DNA from: Prinia subflava
Taxonomy: Eukaryota; Chordata; Aves; Passeriformes; Cisticolidae
Assembly (NCBI RefSeq): GCF_021018805.1
Contig: NC_086248.1
Span: forward strand, 55,247,485 to 55,311,484
Direction: 5' to 3'
DNA: 64,000 nt
Shown here: positions 52,101-61,200 of the stretch, one piece after another
How the letters are laid out: each line of letters starts with the position of its first letter
How positions within the stretch are numbered: the stretch's first letter is position 1
Position numbers and translations under genes: made by a program
Notes under the pieces: generated by a model
Database searches by the model: none
Seen by the model: the letters and a program-made list of their open reading frames with translations, nothing else
What the model was told of the DNA's origin: nothing

Positions 52101-55100
52101 TTTGGACTATGAAACTGAGAAGCCTGACTCAGTGGAAAGGTTTCCCTGCCCACGGCAAAAGAGTTGGAACTAGATGACTTTTAAGGTCCCTTCCAAACCA
52201 AACCATTCTATGAATCTATGAATTTACTGTATTATTAGACTTTGTCTATATAAACTGGTAATAATGAAGTTACTCTGTCTCACATACTCCCACAAGATTT
52301 ATTGTGCTCTAAGAGTGGACACTATTTTCCCCAACTTTCTGACAACAAGCCCCAGATTCTTTACAGAAACCGAATCTCACGCTTTTCAACTTCGGTAACA
52401 GTGAGGTAAACTCAAAGCTTTTGCCTGGAATTACCTGCATAGCCTCTCTAGACCTTCTCTATCCAGCTTTGTCACCTTTCTTGTATTTAAATTAGCCACC
52501 AGGCTAATGTTTAGGCTGTCATGACACACACCCTATGAGGGACTCCACTCAGGTTCACGTACAGTCACTGCAGCTTTGCACAAACTCCTTTTCAGCTGCA
52601 GGGTGAACCAGAATAATTCTCTGACCAGATTAATTCTCTGACTGAATTCTCTGATCTGACAGAAAATTAACCTCACATAAGAATGAAGTGGAACCAACAT
52701 AACTCTTGTAACAGAATTAAACATCCTCTACAGAAGGACGCAAGCACAGCCTCACTGGCAGACAAGCCAAGCACTGATTACAAGTAGCAGGCACTGCCCT
52801 TTATCTACCATACAAGAAGCAGTTCTGGCCATGGCAGTTCTGCTGCACATCCTGTGCAGCTGACTCATGATACTGCTGCCATGTGTGTGCAGGACACTGC
52901 CTCATGCACCTCTGCACAGCACTACTGCTAACATCCAACTGTACTGCTGAAACACACCCTGCTGAGACACCCCAAAACAAGTTAGTCACAGAAGCAAGAC
53001 TGCAAGTGCCCTTTAGCCACTTCTCACACAACTTTCAACAAGAAGGAATCTGAGATTGTGGACGAATATGGCAAACGTCACTCACCAGAGATGAAGCTGG
53101 TTCTGATTAGTCTGTGGCACAGCAGCCAAGGAATGAAGATGGCTGAGGAGCTGGACTCTGTAATGGGGCTGGATGTGATGCATCCGATAGCTAAACATCT
53201 CCAGCAGAGTATGCAAAATTCCCCACGCATGAGATTTGAACACTGTTGGCAGGAGCTGACCTTATGAAAAAGAGTTTGTAAAATAAATTTTACAACTGAT
53301 CACACCTTGAAATACAACTACAGAGTACACACGTTTTGTTAGGCTGTATGTCAGACATTTCATTGGAAAAGTGTATTACCTCCAAAAAAGCCTATGTGCA
53401 AGTGCTATCTGAATACAGCAGACATGTAAATTATTTTAACAAGAGCAATTAAGTATCCTGTATATCTCAAAGTAACTTTGCTTACACTTTTCTGTTTGTT
53501 TTTGTAATGTAACATTTTTTGTAACATTTTGCATGTTTTTACACAACACAGCACAACTGGAAAGGTCCTGGCCATACAAATGATGGCATAAAGGGATAAT
53601 AACTCATCTGGAATTTACTGCAGCACTAGAACAACTTTCACAATTTATTTTACATTAAACTAATTTATATATACTGCATCATTATATTTTCAGTTTTACT
53701 ATGGTCTCCAGTTGCTATTAAACAAAAATACTGCTTAACAGAAAGAAAGAGGGAAAAATAAAAACGGTTTTTTTCCTTACTGATAAAGCCTTTGATGCCC
53801 AAGGATTCTATTTCCATATAAACCAACAGGCGACTATAGGTTTCCACCAGAGCAGGAGCCAAGGCCACACTAGATTTTGCATGAGCCAGCTTAATTACTC
53901 TTGTAGCTATGCTGTGAATCAGACTGAGGAAAGAGAGAAAGTGTTTTTGAAACAAAAACATGAACTTGAAATTTAACACATTTTTAAAGTAAATGAATAG
54001 ATCTACATATGACATGTCTGGCCACAATAAGCCTTTCTGATGATAACTAGCTACACACAGGTTTACAGGTTAAAAAAAAAGCAGCATATACTGTACCTCA
54101 TTTTGGCATGAACTGTGAGCGAGTCCAAGAGGTTCATTGGCAGTGGGGTGATAGACCCTGATGCCATGCAATTAGTCCCTGGAAGAGGTGTCCTCATGTT
54201 GCCATTTCCATAAATAGTCTCTACTAGAACACCCATTGGCAAAGTGAAACACTCTGAATTGGTTGAGTAAGCATTGCACAACAAGGCAATTTTGTAGTCA
54301 TTCATCGGTAAGCTTTTATTCCTTAAGCTCTGTTGCAAAAACCTGTGTGCCAAAAAGATTAAACATTAAGCAGAAAGAATACACATGCATTCCAGGAATA
54401 CAGCTACAACAATCTCAGTCAAAAAACCCACTATAAAATTATATTATTATAAAATAGTAGAAAAAATCAAAATAGTTATTAATTGCACCGTATCAAAACA
54501 ACTACTTCTTATGCCACAGTTTCACTGTGTTACAGTTTTTCTACATTGGAGAAACACCTCAGGAAAAAAAACACAGCTAAAAATCACCTTTCCAGACAAA
54601 AACTTAACCCTTTGTACTGCTTACCCACATTTTCCAAATCAGAGAGTAACAAAACAAAATTGTCCATTTATTTTCAGATTCTTTATCAGTAATAAAGACA
54701 GTATTCAGAGATAAAATATATCATTTTCACTAGCTGGATAACAGCATTTCACTTTTTATGAAATATTTTGAGTTTGAACTCTGTCTTTTTGAATGACTTT
54801 GAAGTCACTATTGATAACCTTTATACAGCATCCCATCACGCAATACATTCTGAATACAGACTTGTATTCATTTAGGCTGATTTCATTACACCTAAACATA
54901 AACAAAACCTCCACACTCACTCATGGTGAAGTTTAAGAGAATGAGGAATGGGAATCTGCAACTTGGAGTTGTCACTATGGGCCTTCCGGTTCAGGTGAAT
55001 CCAAATGCAGGTCATTGCAAAAGCGTGAGTTGACTGTGGTTTGTTAATATCAGGTACAGGAATATACTAAGGGAAAAACACATGAATGTGACATACCACA

Positions 55101-58100
55101 CAGATTAATGTGCAGAAAAACAACTTAGATAGCCAGTATCACAAAATCAGGTTTTTCTTTTTTCTGACTTGCTACACCATAAGGAACATTTTAAAAGAAT
55201 AGATTCTACCCTCATCAGTGTTTGTAATTTTAAATCAATAGCTATGGAAGAGACCCTCACCTCAGTAATTATTCTGAAAAACACCCAAAGCAAATAAATG
55301 ATCTAAGACCTTGGCAAAAGGAAATTCATGCTTAAGAGTATACAGTTTCCAGACATACAGAGTTACAAAGCATATGCTTTTTTCTCTCAGCCTCACACTT
55401 ACACATTACTCAGAAACTAGTTATGGTATCTGCTTCCATAGTAGGTATTCAGTGGTTCAACAGTACCTTCTGAAAACTCAATTGTTCAGTGTCACAGCTA
55501 ATCCCTAAACATTAATACACTTATAAAAATCAAAAAATAAAAAGTTTTGACTCCAGACTTAGCTACAGTACTGCCATTGGAAAAGGAACTCTGTCTCTCC
55601 CCTTTTACCAACATCCACATTTCTTTCCCTTTGATACAGTTACCCCTGCACAAACACCACTGACAATGCAAGTGAGACAGCACCAATACTTCAACAGGAT
55701 AGCAAGGCAGATCCTCTTAAGAGCAACAGCCAAAGATAACATTTTAAGTGCTTGTGAAATTGAATCTTAAAAAAAATTCTTCCTAGGATTCAGTTTCACA
55801 AACACTTAAGATGTAGCACTTAAAAAGCACCAGTCAAACAAAGACTTTCAGTAAGTGTAACTTCGAGCCATCATTACAGCTGAAGTAAACAGTCCTACTG
55901 TTCTTCCCATATTTGATGCTGGCAAAAGCAATTGAAATCTCCTGACACAAACTGCACTGAAGAATTTCAAAAGTAATGTAGCAGGGGGGAAAACCGTTAC
56001 ATGAACTTGAGACATCACACACTTGTACTGTAAAAAGCACCACAGAAAGAGTAAGCAATCAGGACTTCACACTGACAGTGCTGCCAGAATTAAAGTTTAA
56101 GAACTTCGGCTAAGTGTCCCTTCCTCAGCAACCTTAACCCTAGAGAATGTACAAAACATGGATATTTGATTTGCCCCTGCAGAATGAATTTTAAGTATGA
56201 TTTAAAGTTACAGCCCAGATATAACAACAGAATTACACATTATTCCTTTAGAGTTTCCTCCGTGTTTTTATGAACTCCTCAAAGCCTTAATCAAACCAAA
56301 GCTAAGGAAGCGAGGAGTTAACACAAGCCTTTCTTGTCCCTAAAAACAAATGTGTTTACATAGATATGAAATCTTTGAAGAAACTTATGAAACATCTCCC
56401 TCCAACTATGCAGCACACTGTTCCAAGAGTGACTTGAGAAGGATAGTAATAGCGACACATGAAGGTCCCAAGTTGAATTAAAAATAAAACTTTTAATATC
56501 AGAGACTTACTTCTTTCTCAGGATACAGGAGATCAAACAGCTTCATAACTGGGAGGAAGTCAGCCAGTGCATTCTTCTGGATGCTGCCAGAGATGAACTG
56601 GAGTAGCACCCACATCAGGTGGTCTCTCCCCTTAATGAGACCACGGCCTGCCAACTGTCAAGAACACTCAGTAACAGACAAATACCACATGCAGAAGAAA
56701 AACGACTGCAAAGATTCTTATAAAAGTAGAAGGATAGACTAAAACAGTTTTAGCAGACAATTTTATAGCAGGACTTAGGCAGAAACATACATTGTTTTCA
56801 GAAAGAAGGGAAATAGGTACATTGTTGTAACACATGAATGGACTCTGTGATGGCCACAACAATTAACGGTAAGATTTAAAATGCATTTAACTCCTGAGGA
56901 TCACTGCTTTGAAAAACTAGCAACACTTAAATATTTGTCTTAAATTGTCATATTGTAGCCCTGTAGTATTTCCATTGCTAGCATCAGACCACAGGCTTTA
57001 TAAACTCCTACAAAGGAAGTCCCTGAGCCAGAACAACTTCAGTTTGCTTCATCTGGACTCACCTGGGTTTGTTTTTTCGTTAATTAACTTCTTTATCTGC
57101 AACAGCTACTCGCTAATAATGAATACTCTACTCTTATCTTGCTTGCTGTAGTTTTATACTAGATTTGTGCAATTGTGTTGTAGAATGCCAACTGGTTCAA
57201 ATGTTTATTACAGGAATACAGGCCTGCTAAAACTAATTTCAGTGAAAACAAAGAGAGCAGAGAACTACAATCCATCACAAGTGGAACACAACATACATAG
57301 TAAATTTTTATGTAACATGGAACTGTGGACAAATGAAGATGGAACAACGTTGGAAACTGCATCTAAATAGCCACAAGCTGATCCTACAGCGAGGAGAAAG
57401 AACATTCCTACCCTACCATCAACAGCATACAGCTCTCTCAGCAAAGAGCTCAGGATGCTGCTGGCTACAACCCTTCCTTTCCCTTCTTATGGAGGACTGG
57501 CATCACCACCCTTAGAACTATAACCCTGAGCACCAGAGAAAAGGGCAAATACTAGCATCAGTTTTAATGGAATTATTACTAGGAAGTAATAATAACTTGA
57601 GACTGTGATTGCCAGTATCACCATAATTGAGCAAATTACCTTTGATTGCTTGAGTAGATTGATTACACAACCAGCAAGTTCCTACATCCATTTGCATGGC
57701 ATGTTTTTTTTAGTCCACAAACAGAACAGGGCATTCACTCTGTTAAAAACTCATTTGTAAACTGGATGCAACAGCACAGTACTTAGATCTTCTGAATTAT
57801 GGCAATTTCTCTCTTTATTCTAGTTATTAGCACACTTTGCCTCCAAATAAAAAGCAACATCCTGTAACTGAATACACTAAAAACACACCTAGCTCACAGC
57901 ACCCTAACTTGAGAATTTGACTTCTAAAGAGAACAGTGATTAAAAAACTACTTAATTTTTACATATAAAGTACTTCTTGCAGGGGTAAGTAACACTTTTT
58001 TTAAAAAAATACTGGTTTTGTTTTTTAAATCCCTCTTACCGTGTGGGAGCGATACAAACAATTTACCTTTTGATGGAGTGACAGGACCATATGAGGAAAA

Positions 58101-58267
58101 CTTGCAAACTGAAAGAGCACAAAGAAAATGAGCTGGCTGGAGAGATGCTGCCACAGAAGCTGACTGGTTCCACCATCATCAAACTTCTCTTCAGTCTCAG
58201 ACCGTTCCATGGCATACACCACAAGGTCCACCAGCTGGTCCTCCAGCACAGGGCAACGTTGCTTGTG
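36941..58267 (-). CDS. MED23: MED23, Mediator complex subunit 23 (19 C-terminal coding exons; N-terminal part not in window)
   Basis: MED23 is a large helical-repeat subunit of the Mediator tail. It acts in the nucleus and links activators such as phosphorylated ELK1 and C/EBP-beta to RNA polymerase II. Nineteen minus-strand exons join into one open frame of 3,237 nt that matches vertebrate MED23 almost residue for residue from about residue 290 to the stop. Landmarks are [20 protein letters not shown] in the first exon seen, [14 protein letters not shown] near 43.0 kb and ISKMEPAAV in the last exon. Every exon length fits the phase of its neighbours and no stop or frameshift interrupts the frame, so the gene looks intact. 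No signal peptide or membrane segment is expected. The exons encoding the first roughly 290 residues and the promoter were not found. The C-terminal tail ([16 protein letters not shown] region) is about two residues longer than the human tail as I remember it. Identity is near certain; the comparison is from memory of the family, not a search. Confidence 0.97.
37786..37917 (-). CDS. MED23: MED23 exon (fragment residues 978-1021)
   Basis: 132 nt, 44 whole codons, [18 protein letters not shown] to FTGDSVKDQ. The acceptor is GGAAATAG and the donor GTAAGT. It was found by reading. The downstream intron (37115-37785) has no recognised element. Confidence 0.95.
38612..38732 (-). CDS. MED23: MED23 exon (fragment residues 937-977)
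   Basis: 121 nt, [18 protein letters not shown] to [10 protein letters not shown]. Acceptor TACTGCAG, donor GTAATG. The downstream intron (37918-38611) has no recognised element. Confidence 0.96.
39254..39468 (-). CDS. MED23: MED23 exon (fragment residues 866-937)
   Basis: 215 nt, [18 protein letters not shown] to [10 protein letters not shown] plus two bases of a split Lys. Acceptor TTCCCCAG, donor GTAGGT. The downstream intron (38733-39253) holds nothing recognised. Confidence 0.96.
40638..40710 (-). CDS. MED23: MED23 exon (fragment residues 841-865), shortest seen
   Basis: 73 nt, completing Ser then [18 protein letters not shown] to ITALP. Acceptor TGTCTCTAG, donor GTGAGT. Too short to appear as an ORF; it was placed because the neighbouring exons require exactly these residues and phases. 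The downstream intron is 39469-40637. Confidence 0.95.
41658..41823 (-). CDS. MED23: MED23 exon (fragment residues 786-841)
   Basis: 166 nt. It begins with CT that completes Thr, then [20 protein letters not shown] to [10 protein letters not shown] and two bases of a split Ser. Its acceptor is the AC end of the U12 intron and its donor is an ordinary GTATGC. The downstream intron (40711-41657) holds no recognised element. Confidence 0.96.
41824..42921 (-). other. MED23: U12-type AT-AC intron of MED23
   Basis: On the minus strand the intron starts ATATCCTT (42914-42921), the full U12 AT-AC donor consensus. It has TTCCTTAAC (41833-41841), the full U12 branch-point consensus, with the branch A about 10 nt before the intron end, and it ends in AC (41824-41825). 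Splicing there joins A to CT and restores a Thr codon between VD and MAGKSPG, as the protein family requires. No GT-AG choice near these points keeps the frame. The 1,098-nt intron has no other recognised content. Confidence 0.93.
42922..43158 (-). CDS. MED23: MED23 exon (fragment residues 707-786), followed by an AT-AC intron
   Basis: 237 nt, [18 protein letters not shown] to KLIGRLVD plus the first base of a Thr codon. The acceptor is CTTGGCAG. There is no GT donor at the family's exon end. The exon is followed directly by ATATCCTT, the U12-type AT-AC donor. Reading through instead would add about ten unrelated residues before a stop. Confidence 0.96.
43980..44196 (-). CDS. MED23: MED23 exon (fragment residues 635-707)
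   Basis: 217 nt, [18 protein letters not shown] to LGGLYKFH, ending with the first base of a split Asp. Acceptor CCTTGCAG, donor GTAAGT. The downstream intron (43159-43979) has no recognised element. Confidence 0.96.
45414..45584 (-). CDS. MED23: MED23 exon (fragment residues 578-634)
   Basis: 171 nt, 57 whole codons, [18 protein letters not shown] to [10 protein letters not shown]. The acceptor ends TTTAAG and the donor GTATCA is a weak match to the usual donor. The downstream intron (44197-45413) has no recognised element. Confidence 0.96.
46229..46858 (-). mobile_element. CR1 LINE 3' fragment in a MED23 intron
   Basis: Inverted CR1 tail followed by CR1 ORF2 phrases, in the same orientation as MED23. 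Near the tail a 20-bp phrase (AAAGACCTTTAAGATCATTG at 46255 and a near copy at 46276) is duplicated. It is broken by frameshifts. Confidence 0.88.
46960..47673 (+). mobile_element. Solo LTR, antisense in a MED23 intron, with 4-bp target duplication
   Basis: A 714-bp block from TGTATGAAG to CCAATCACA, flanked on both sides by ACAT (46956-46959 and 47674-47677). The ends, size and 4-bp duplication fit a solo LTR. In plus orientation an AATAAAAGG box lies near 47.21 kb and an AATAAA poly(A) signal at 47397-47402. I read U3 as about 46960-47240, R to about 47420 and U5 to the end. No internal retroviral genes remain. The U5-like part carries an unusual hairpin array. Confidence 0.75.
47488..47613 (+). 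repeat. Tandem 64-bp duplication forming four stem-loops with covarying stems
   Basis: Two 64-bp units, each opening CCTTAGTACC (47488 and 47552), each form two hairpins. Hairpin 1: CCTCTGGG, loop AACAGCAA, CCCAGAGG (47496-47519). Hairpin 2: CCCAGGG, AACAGCAA, CCCTGGG (47525-47546). Hairpin 3: CCTTGGGG, AACAGCAA, CCCCAAGG (47560-47583). Hairpin 4: TCTCAGGG, AATCAATAA, CCCTGAGA (47588-47612). All stems listed are perfectly paired, and stem differences between units are matched in the opposite arm. Confidence 0.9.
47902..48082 (-). CDS. MED23: MED23 exon (fragment residues 517-577)
   Basis: 181 nt, [20 protein letters not shown] to [11 protein letters not shown], ending on a codon boundary. 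Acceptor GTGCTAG, donor GTAAGT. The downstream intron (45585-47901) is the most invaded one, holding a CR1 fragment and a solo LTR. Confidence 0.96.
48195..48423 (+). repeat. 229-nt tract of A and C only (one T, no G)
   Basis: Opens with a CAA microsatellite and continues as irregular A and C runs; the only other base is a T at 48312. It lies 112-340 nt upstream of a MED23 exon acceptor on the gene's strand, where it reads as G and U only. A 168-residue plus-strand open frame rich in Lys, Asn and Thr here is an artefact of composition. Confidence 0.95.
49225..49430 (-). CDS. MED23: MED23 exon (fragment residues 449-517)
   Basis: 206 nt, [18 protein letters not shown] to [10 protein letters not shown] plus a split Arg. 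Acceptor TTCTTTCAG, donor GTGAGC. The downstream intron (48083-49224) contains the A/C-only tract at 48195-48423, which reads as a G/U-only stretch in the MED23 pre-mRNA. Confidence 0.96.
49912..50036 (-). CDS. MED23: MED23 exon (fragment residues 407-448)
   Basis: 125 nt, completing Asp then [18 protein letters not shown] to SCFPAPLQ. Acceptor TTTTCTAG, donor GTAATA. It was found by reading, because no ATG-started ORF of useful length covers it. The downstream intron (49431-49911) shows no element. Confidence 0.95.
51170..51333 (-). CDS. MED23: MED23 exon (fragment residues 352-407)
   Basis: 164 nt, [20 protein letters not shown] to [10 protein letters not shown], split codons at both ends. 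Acceptor CTCTTTCAG, donor GTAATA. The downstream intron (50037-51169) is AT-rich with no recognised element. Confidence 0.96.
52119..52226 (+). mobile_element. CR1 3' end in a MED23 intron, plus strand
   Basis: AGTTGGAACTAGATGACTTT, then GGTCCCTTCCAAACC, ending CCATTCTATGAATCTATGAA is a CR1 3' tail, here antisense to MED23. Confidence 0.82.
53086..53260 (-). CDS. MED23: MED23 exon (fragment residues 294-352)
   Basis: 175 nt, [20 protein letters not shown] to QTNQNQLHL plus a split Cys. The acceptor ends CATAAG and the donor is GTGAGT. An open frame on the opposite strand covers this exon but is only its shadow. The downstream intron (51334-53085) carries a plus-strand CR1 3' end near 52.1-52.2 kb. 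Confidence 0.96.
53781..53923 (-). CDS. MED23: MED23 exon (fragment residues 246-294)
   Basis: 143 nt, [18 protein letters not shown] to [11 protein letters not shown], with split codons at both ends. The acceptor has a CTTTCTCTCTTTCCTCAG tract and the donor is GTAAGG. The downstream intron (53261-53780) holds no recognised element. Confidence 0.96.
54097..54342 (-). CDS. MED23: MED23 exon (fragment residues 164-246)
   Basis: 246 nt, the longest exon seen. It completes the split Glu, then reads [11 protein letters not shown] to SLTVHAKM and ends with two bases of a split Ser. The donor GTACAG is somewhat weak. The downstream intron (53924-54096) is only 173 nt. Confidence 0.96.
54921..55066 (-). 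CDS. MED23: MED23 exon (fragment residues 116-164)
   Basis: 146 nt, from [18 protein letters not shown] to HSLKLHH plus two bases of a split Glu codon. Acceptor is CCCTTAG and donor GTGAGT. It was found by reading, since it gives no long ATG-started ORF. The downstream intron (54343-54920) shows no recognisable repeat. Confidence 0.95.
56511..56654 (-). CDS. MED23: MED23 exon (fragment residues 68-115)
   Basis: 144 nt, 48 whole codons, from [15 protein letters not shown] to LLYPEKE. The acceptor is TTGACAG and the donor GTAAGT. It is too interrupted by introns to show as a long ORF and was found by reading the reverse strand. The downstream intron (55067-56510) holds nothing I recognise. Confidence 0.95.
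58067..58267 (-). CDS. MED23: MED23 exon (fragment residues 1-67), most upstream exon seen
   Basis: 201 nt, phase 0 at both ends. It begins [11 protein letters not shown] after a TTACAG acceptor and ends LSLHQK before a GTAAAT donor. The residue run matches vertebrate MED23 from about residue 290. The downstream intron (56655-58066) shows no recognisable element. Confidence 0.95.
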
Positions 58268-61200
58268 CTGTAAGGCAGAGATCAGATACAGTATTCCAAA
58301 AGCCTTGCCATTAACTCCAGAACTTGCACAGTTGCAGTTACAGTACAGTACTTTGACAGAAGGCTGGGAAGCATGAGATGAAGTCTGAACTTAAGTTAAG
58401 GATAAGCCAGTATATTAAAGCTGCACTATGTTACAGGTCACAATGATTTTTACATTTTTTCATGTAGTTATCCCTACTCAGTTCCAAAACATCAACAGCT
58501 CATCAGCTATCATCATTCCAAACATCAGCTCATGAACACAGAGATAACATCTGGAGGGGGGAGGGGGTTGCTGTTTTATAGCAAATTCAGGCAAAATGTT
58601 ATTTCTCTAGTCTCACACTCGCAGAAAACAAAGCCCATGCTTTAAACACACAGGTGGGGGTTCTTTTATTTGGTTTGGGGTTTTTTTGCTGGTTTTTTTT
58701 CTCCGTTAAGTCCTTTTCAGAAGTAGGGATCACCATAAAGAAAATTATACCAATAATACTATCAGATTCAGAGGAAACATCCAAATACATGATGAAGATA
58801 TTTGATATATATTCTCTTTTTCACTCTTATATTGGCTTCACCCACCACCTGCAACTAGAAGCATAATTAACACCTGATTAATACCCCTATAATTAGATGC
58901 TGTCCTACTGACACAGCACCACAGGTTACAACATCAAAAAGACCTGAAAATTAATCAGTGGTGTGCTCTACATACTGTAAATAGAACAGAAATTACAGAT
59001 CAGTGAGGAGCCCCTCGGATGTTAGACTGCAACAGTCTTCACAGTGAGCTATGCAAACCCAGAAATCATTTAAAATACACACCACCTCTAATGATTTTTA
59101 ATAATGATCAAGTGAGGAATACATTATATATTCAGATACATTCTGTTAGTACAGATTTATGAAAAATAGGTCCACTACCACTAATTTAGAACTCATAAGT
59201 ATACAGTTCAAGACTACTAAGTATAATGTCACATGTTACAAGATCTTCAGTGCAACAACTTTTTGTTATTATCCTGCATTTGTATTGTTACACTCATATA
59301 ATGTACTATAACTAAAGAAGAAAAACACAGAGAATTTACCTTATCTCAGAAAGTGCTAGCACTTTGGAAATAATCTAACCTGTTTGTTTCAATGTAATCT
59401 ATAGTCAGGAATGGTCACATTTATTAATTTTTTATTTGGCCTGATGCCTGTAACATAATGCAGCCTTAAAGAAAAAATTATTATTTTATGATACAAAAGA
59501 AAAGGAACTGAGCTGCCCAAACACTAATCATGAAAATGCATTATCCCTTTCTAGAGGCAAAAAGGTGTATGTAAAAAAGTTTTAAAAGATCACCCCAATA
59601 CTCATAAAACATTTTAGGGATGCCTTAGATGAATTCTTTGACTTACTAGCCAGGCAGCCTACAAAAAGGCTAATATAAAGATATAATAAAAGTAAAGAGA
59701 GATGCTGAAAGGAGATGCTTGTTCTACCTTCATTGATGGTAGTCTTTTGCTACGAAAAGAAAAGAGATTCTCTTCAATTAAAAACAGAATGCAAGAATTG
59801 GAAAAGTTGACAAAATACAGTGAACAGCATCCCCTGTTGCATGCTCTTTGCCAGCTCAAAACTGCAGAAAGCTACAATTCCAGCTGTGCTTTCTTGAAGC
59901 ATGCTTAACACAAACCTCTGGCTAAGACAGAAAGCATGATACCTTTTCTCCCAGTACGCAATGTCATTATCACAGAGCAACCACGGTACAGGTTTACAGA
60001 GAGCAGTATTGGCACCATCAGTTCAGAACAATCTGGGTTTTTCGTGGCTCGTTTTTCTCCCCCTCCCAAAGCAACTAATTATGAAGCAGAGCAGGGTGCA
60101 ACAGACAACACTACAGACTAGTTTATAATCCAGCATGCAAAACTATTATGTACAGGGCTTGAAATTTAATAGTTTGCTAAGCACTGGGTTAATGTCCAAA
60201 AGGCTGATCATGTGAGGCTATATTAATTTGGAGTGAAGTTATTTAAAGAACACAACAGGAAAAATATTACTGTTAAAAAGAGAGCCAGAATTTCCAGCAG
60301 GAATTTTTGCTATTCTGAAAAACTCTAAGACTGGGAAAAGTTTAAGAGCCAGGAAATTAAAAAAATTAATTCAAGCTTTTATTCTGGAAACCACACTTTC
60401 ATTGCTTTAAAAACAATTTTCCATCAGAAAAATAGCACTACACCACATTCTATCCTAATTAATTTAATTTTCTGGCAACGTTTTTTTTTCTGTCTTTTCA
60501 GTGAATATGTATTTTTGCAAAGATTTTGTATGTATCGTTTTGGAACTCTTAGAAATAAAATACTGTGCTGCACAGGAATTTGCAGGATTGGGCTCTTGTT
60601 TTATTAATTGCTCAAAAGTGAAAGAAAATCTCAGTATAAACTGAGATGAATAAAATTATAGGTGACAGCTGATTACCCTCACAAATAAGTAGGAATTTGT
60701 GTTTTGGCATAGCTTAAGTAAAACAAAAATGAGCAACAAAAAAACTCCAAATGCTGTTCTGGATTATGTATGAAAAAATGTAGCAGTGAAAATCACTGTG
60801 CTTTTCCCCTAAAGTAAACATGACTAATTTTTACAATTTGGTTGTACAAACACATTCTCCATTTTGTTCTGAAAATAACATTTAAAGATCTGAAAATACA
60901 TAATTTCATCAAAAACATTATTAAATCAAGAAGAAATACCGGGGGAAAAAATTGCTTCCATGACAACTTGACATTAAATTTCTCAAGACCAGGCCTCTAA
61001 TGGACTAGTGGTATTTCTTTAAAGGGATCAGAGCTTCAGTTGAATGGTAGCTTGTTTTTCTTATTTGGGTTTGAATTTTTAATTCCTTCTTTTTTTGAGC
61101 TGTCGAAACAGGGTGAGTATCAAAGGGTGAGGCAGGGGCATGGCTAGCATTAAAATTTCCTAAAAGAAAAATATTTCAAGAAGTCAGTAAAGCTGGCTGA

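Noticed and set aside
53058..53267. Plus-strand open frame across a MED23 exon
   Set aside because: The minus strand here is an exact MED23 exon; the plus-strand frame is its shadow.
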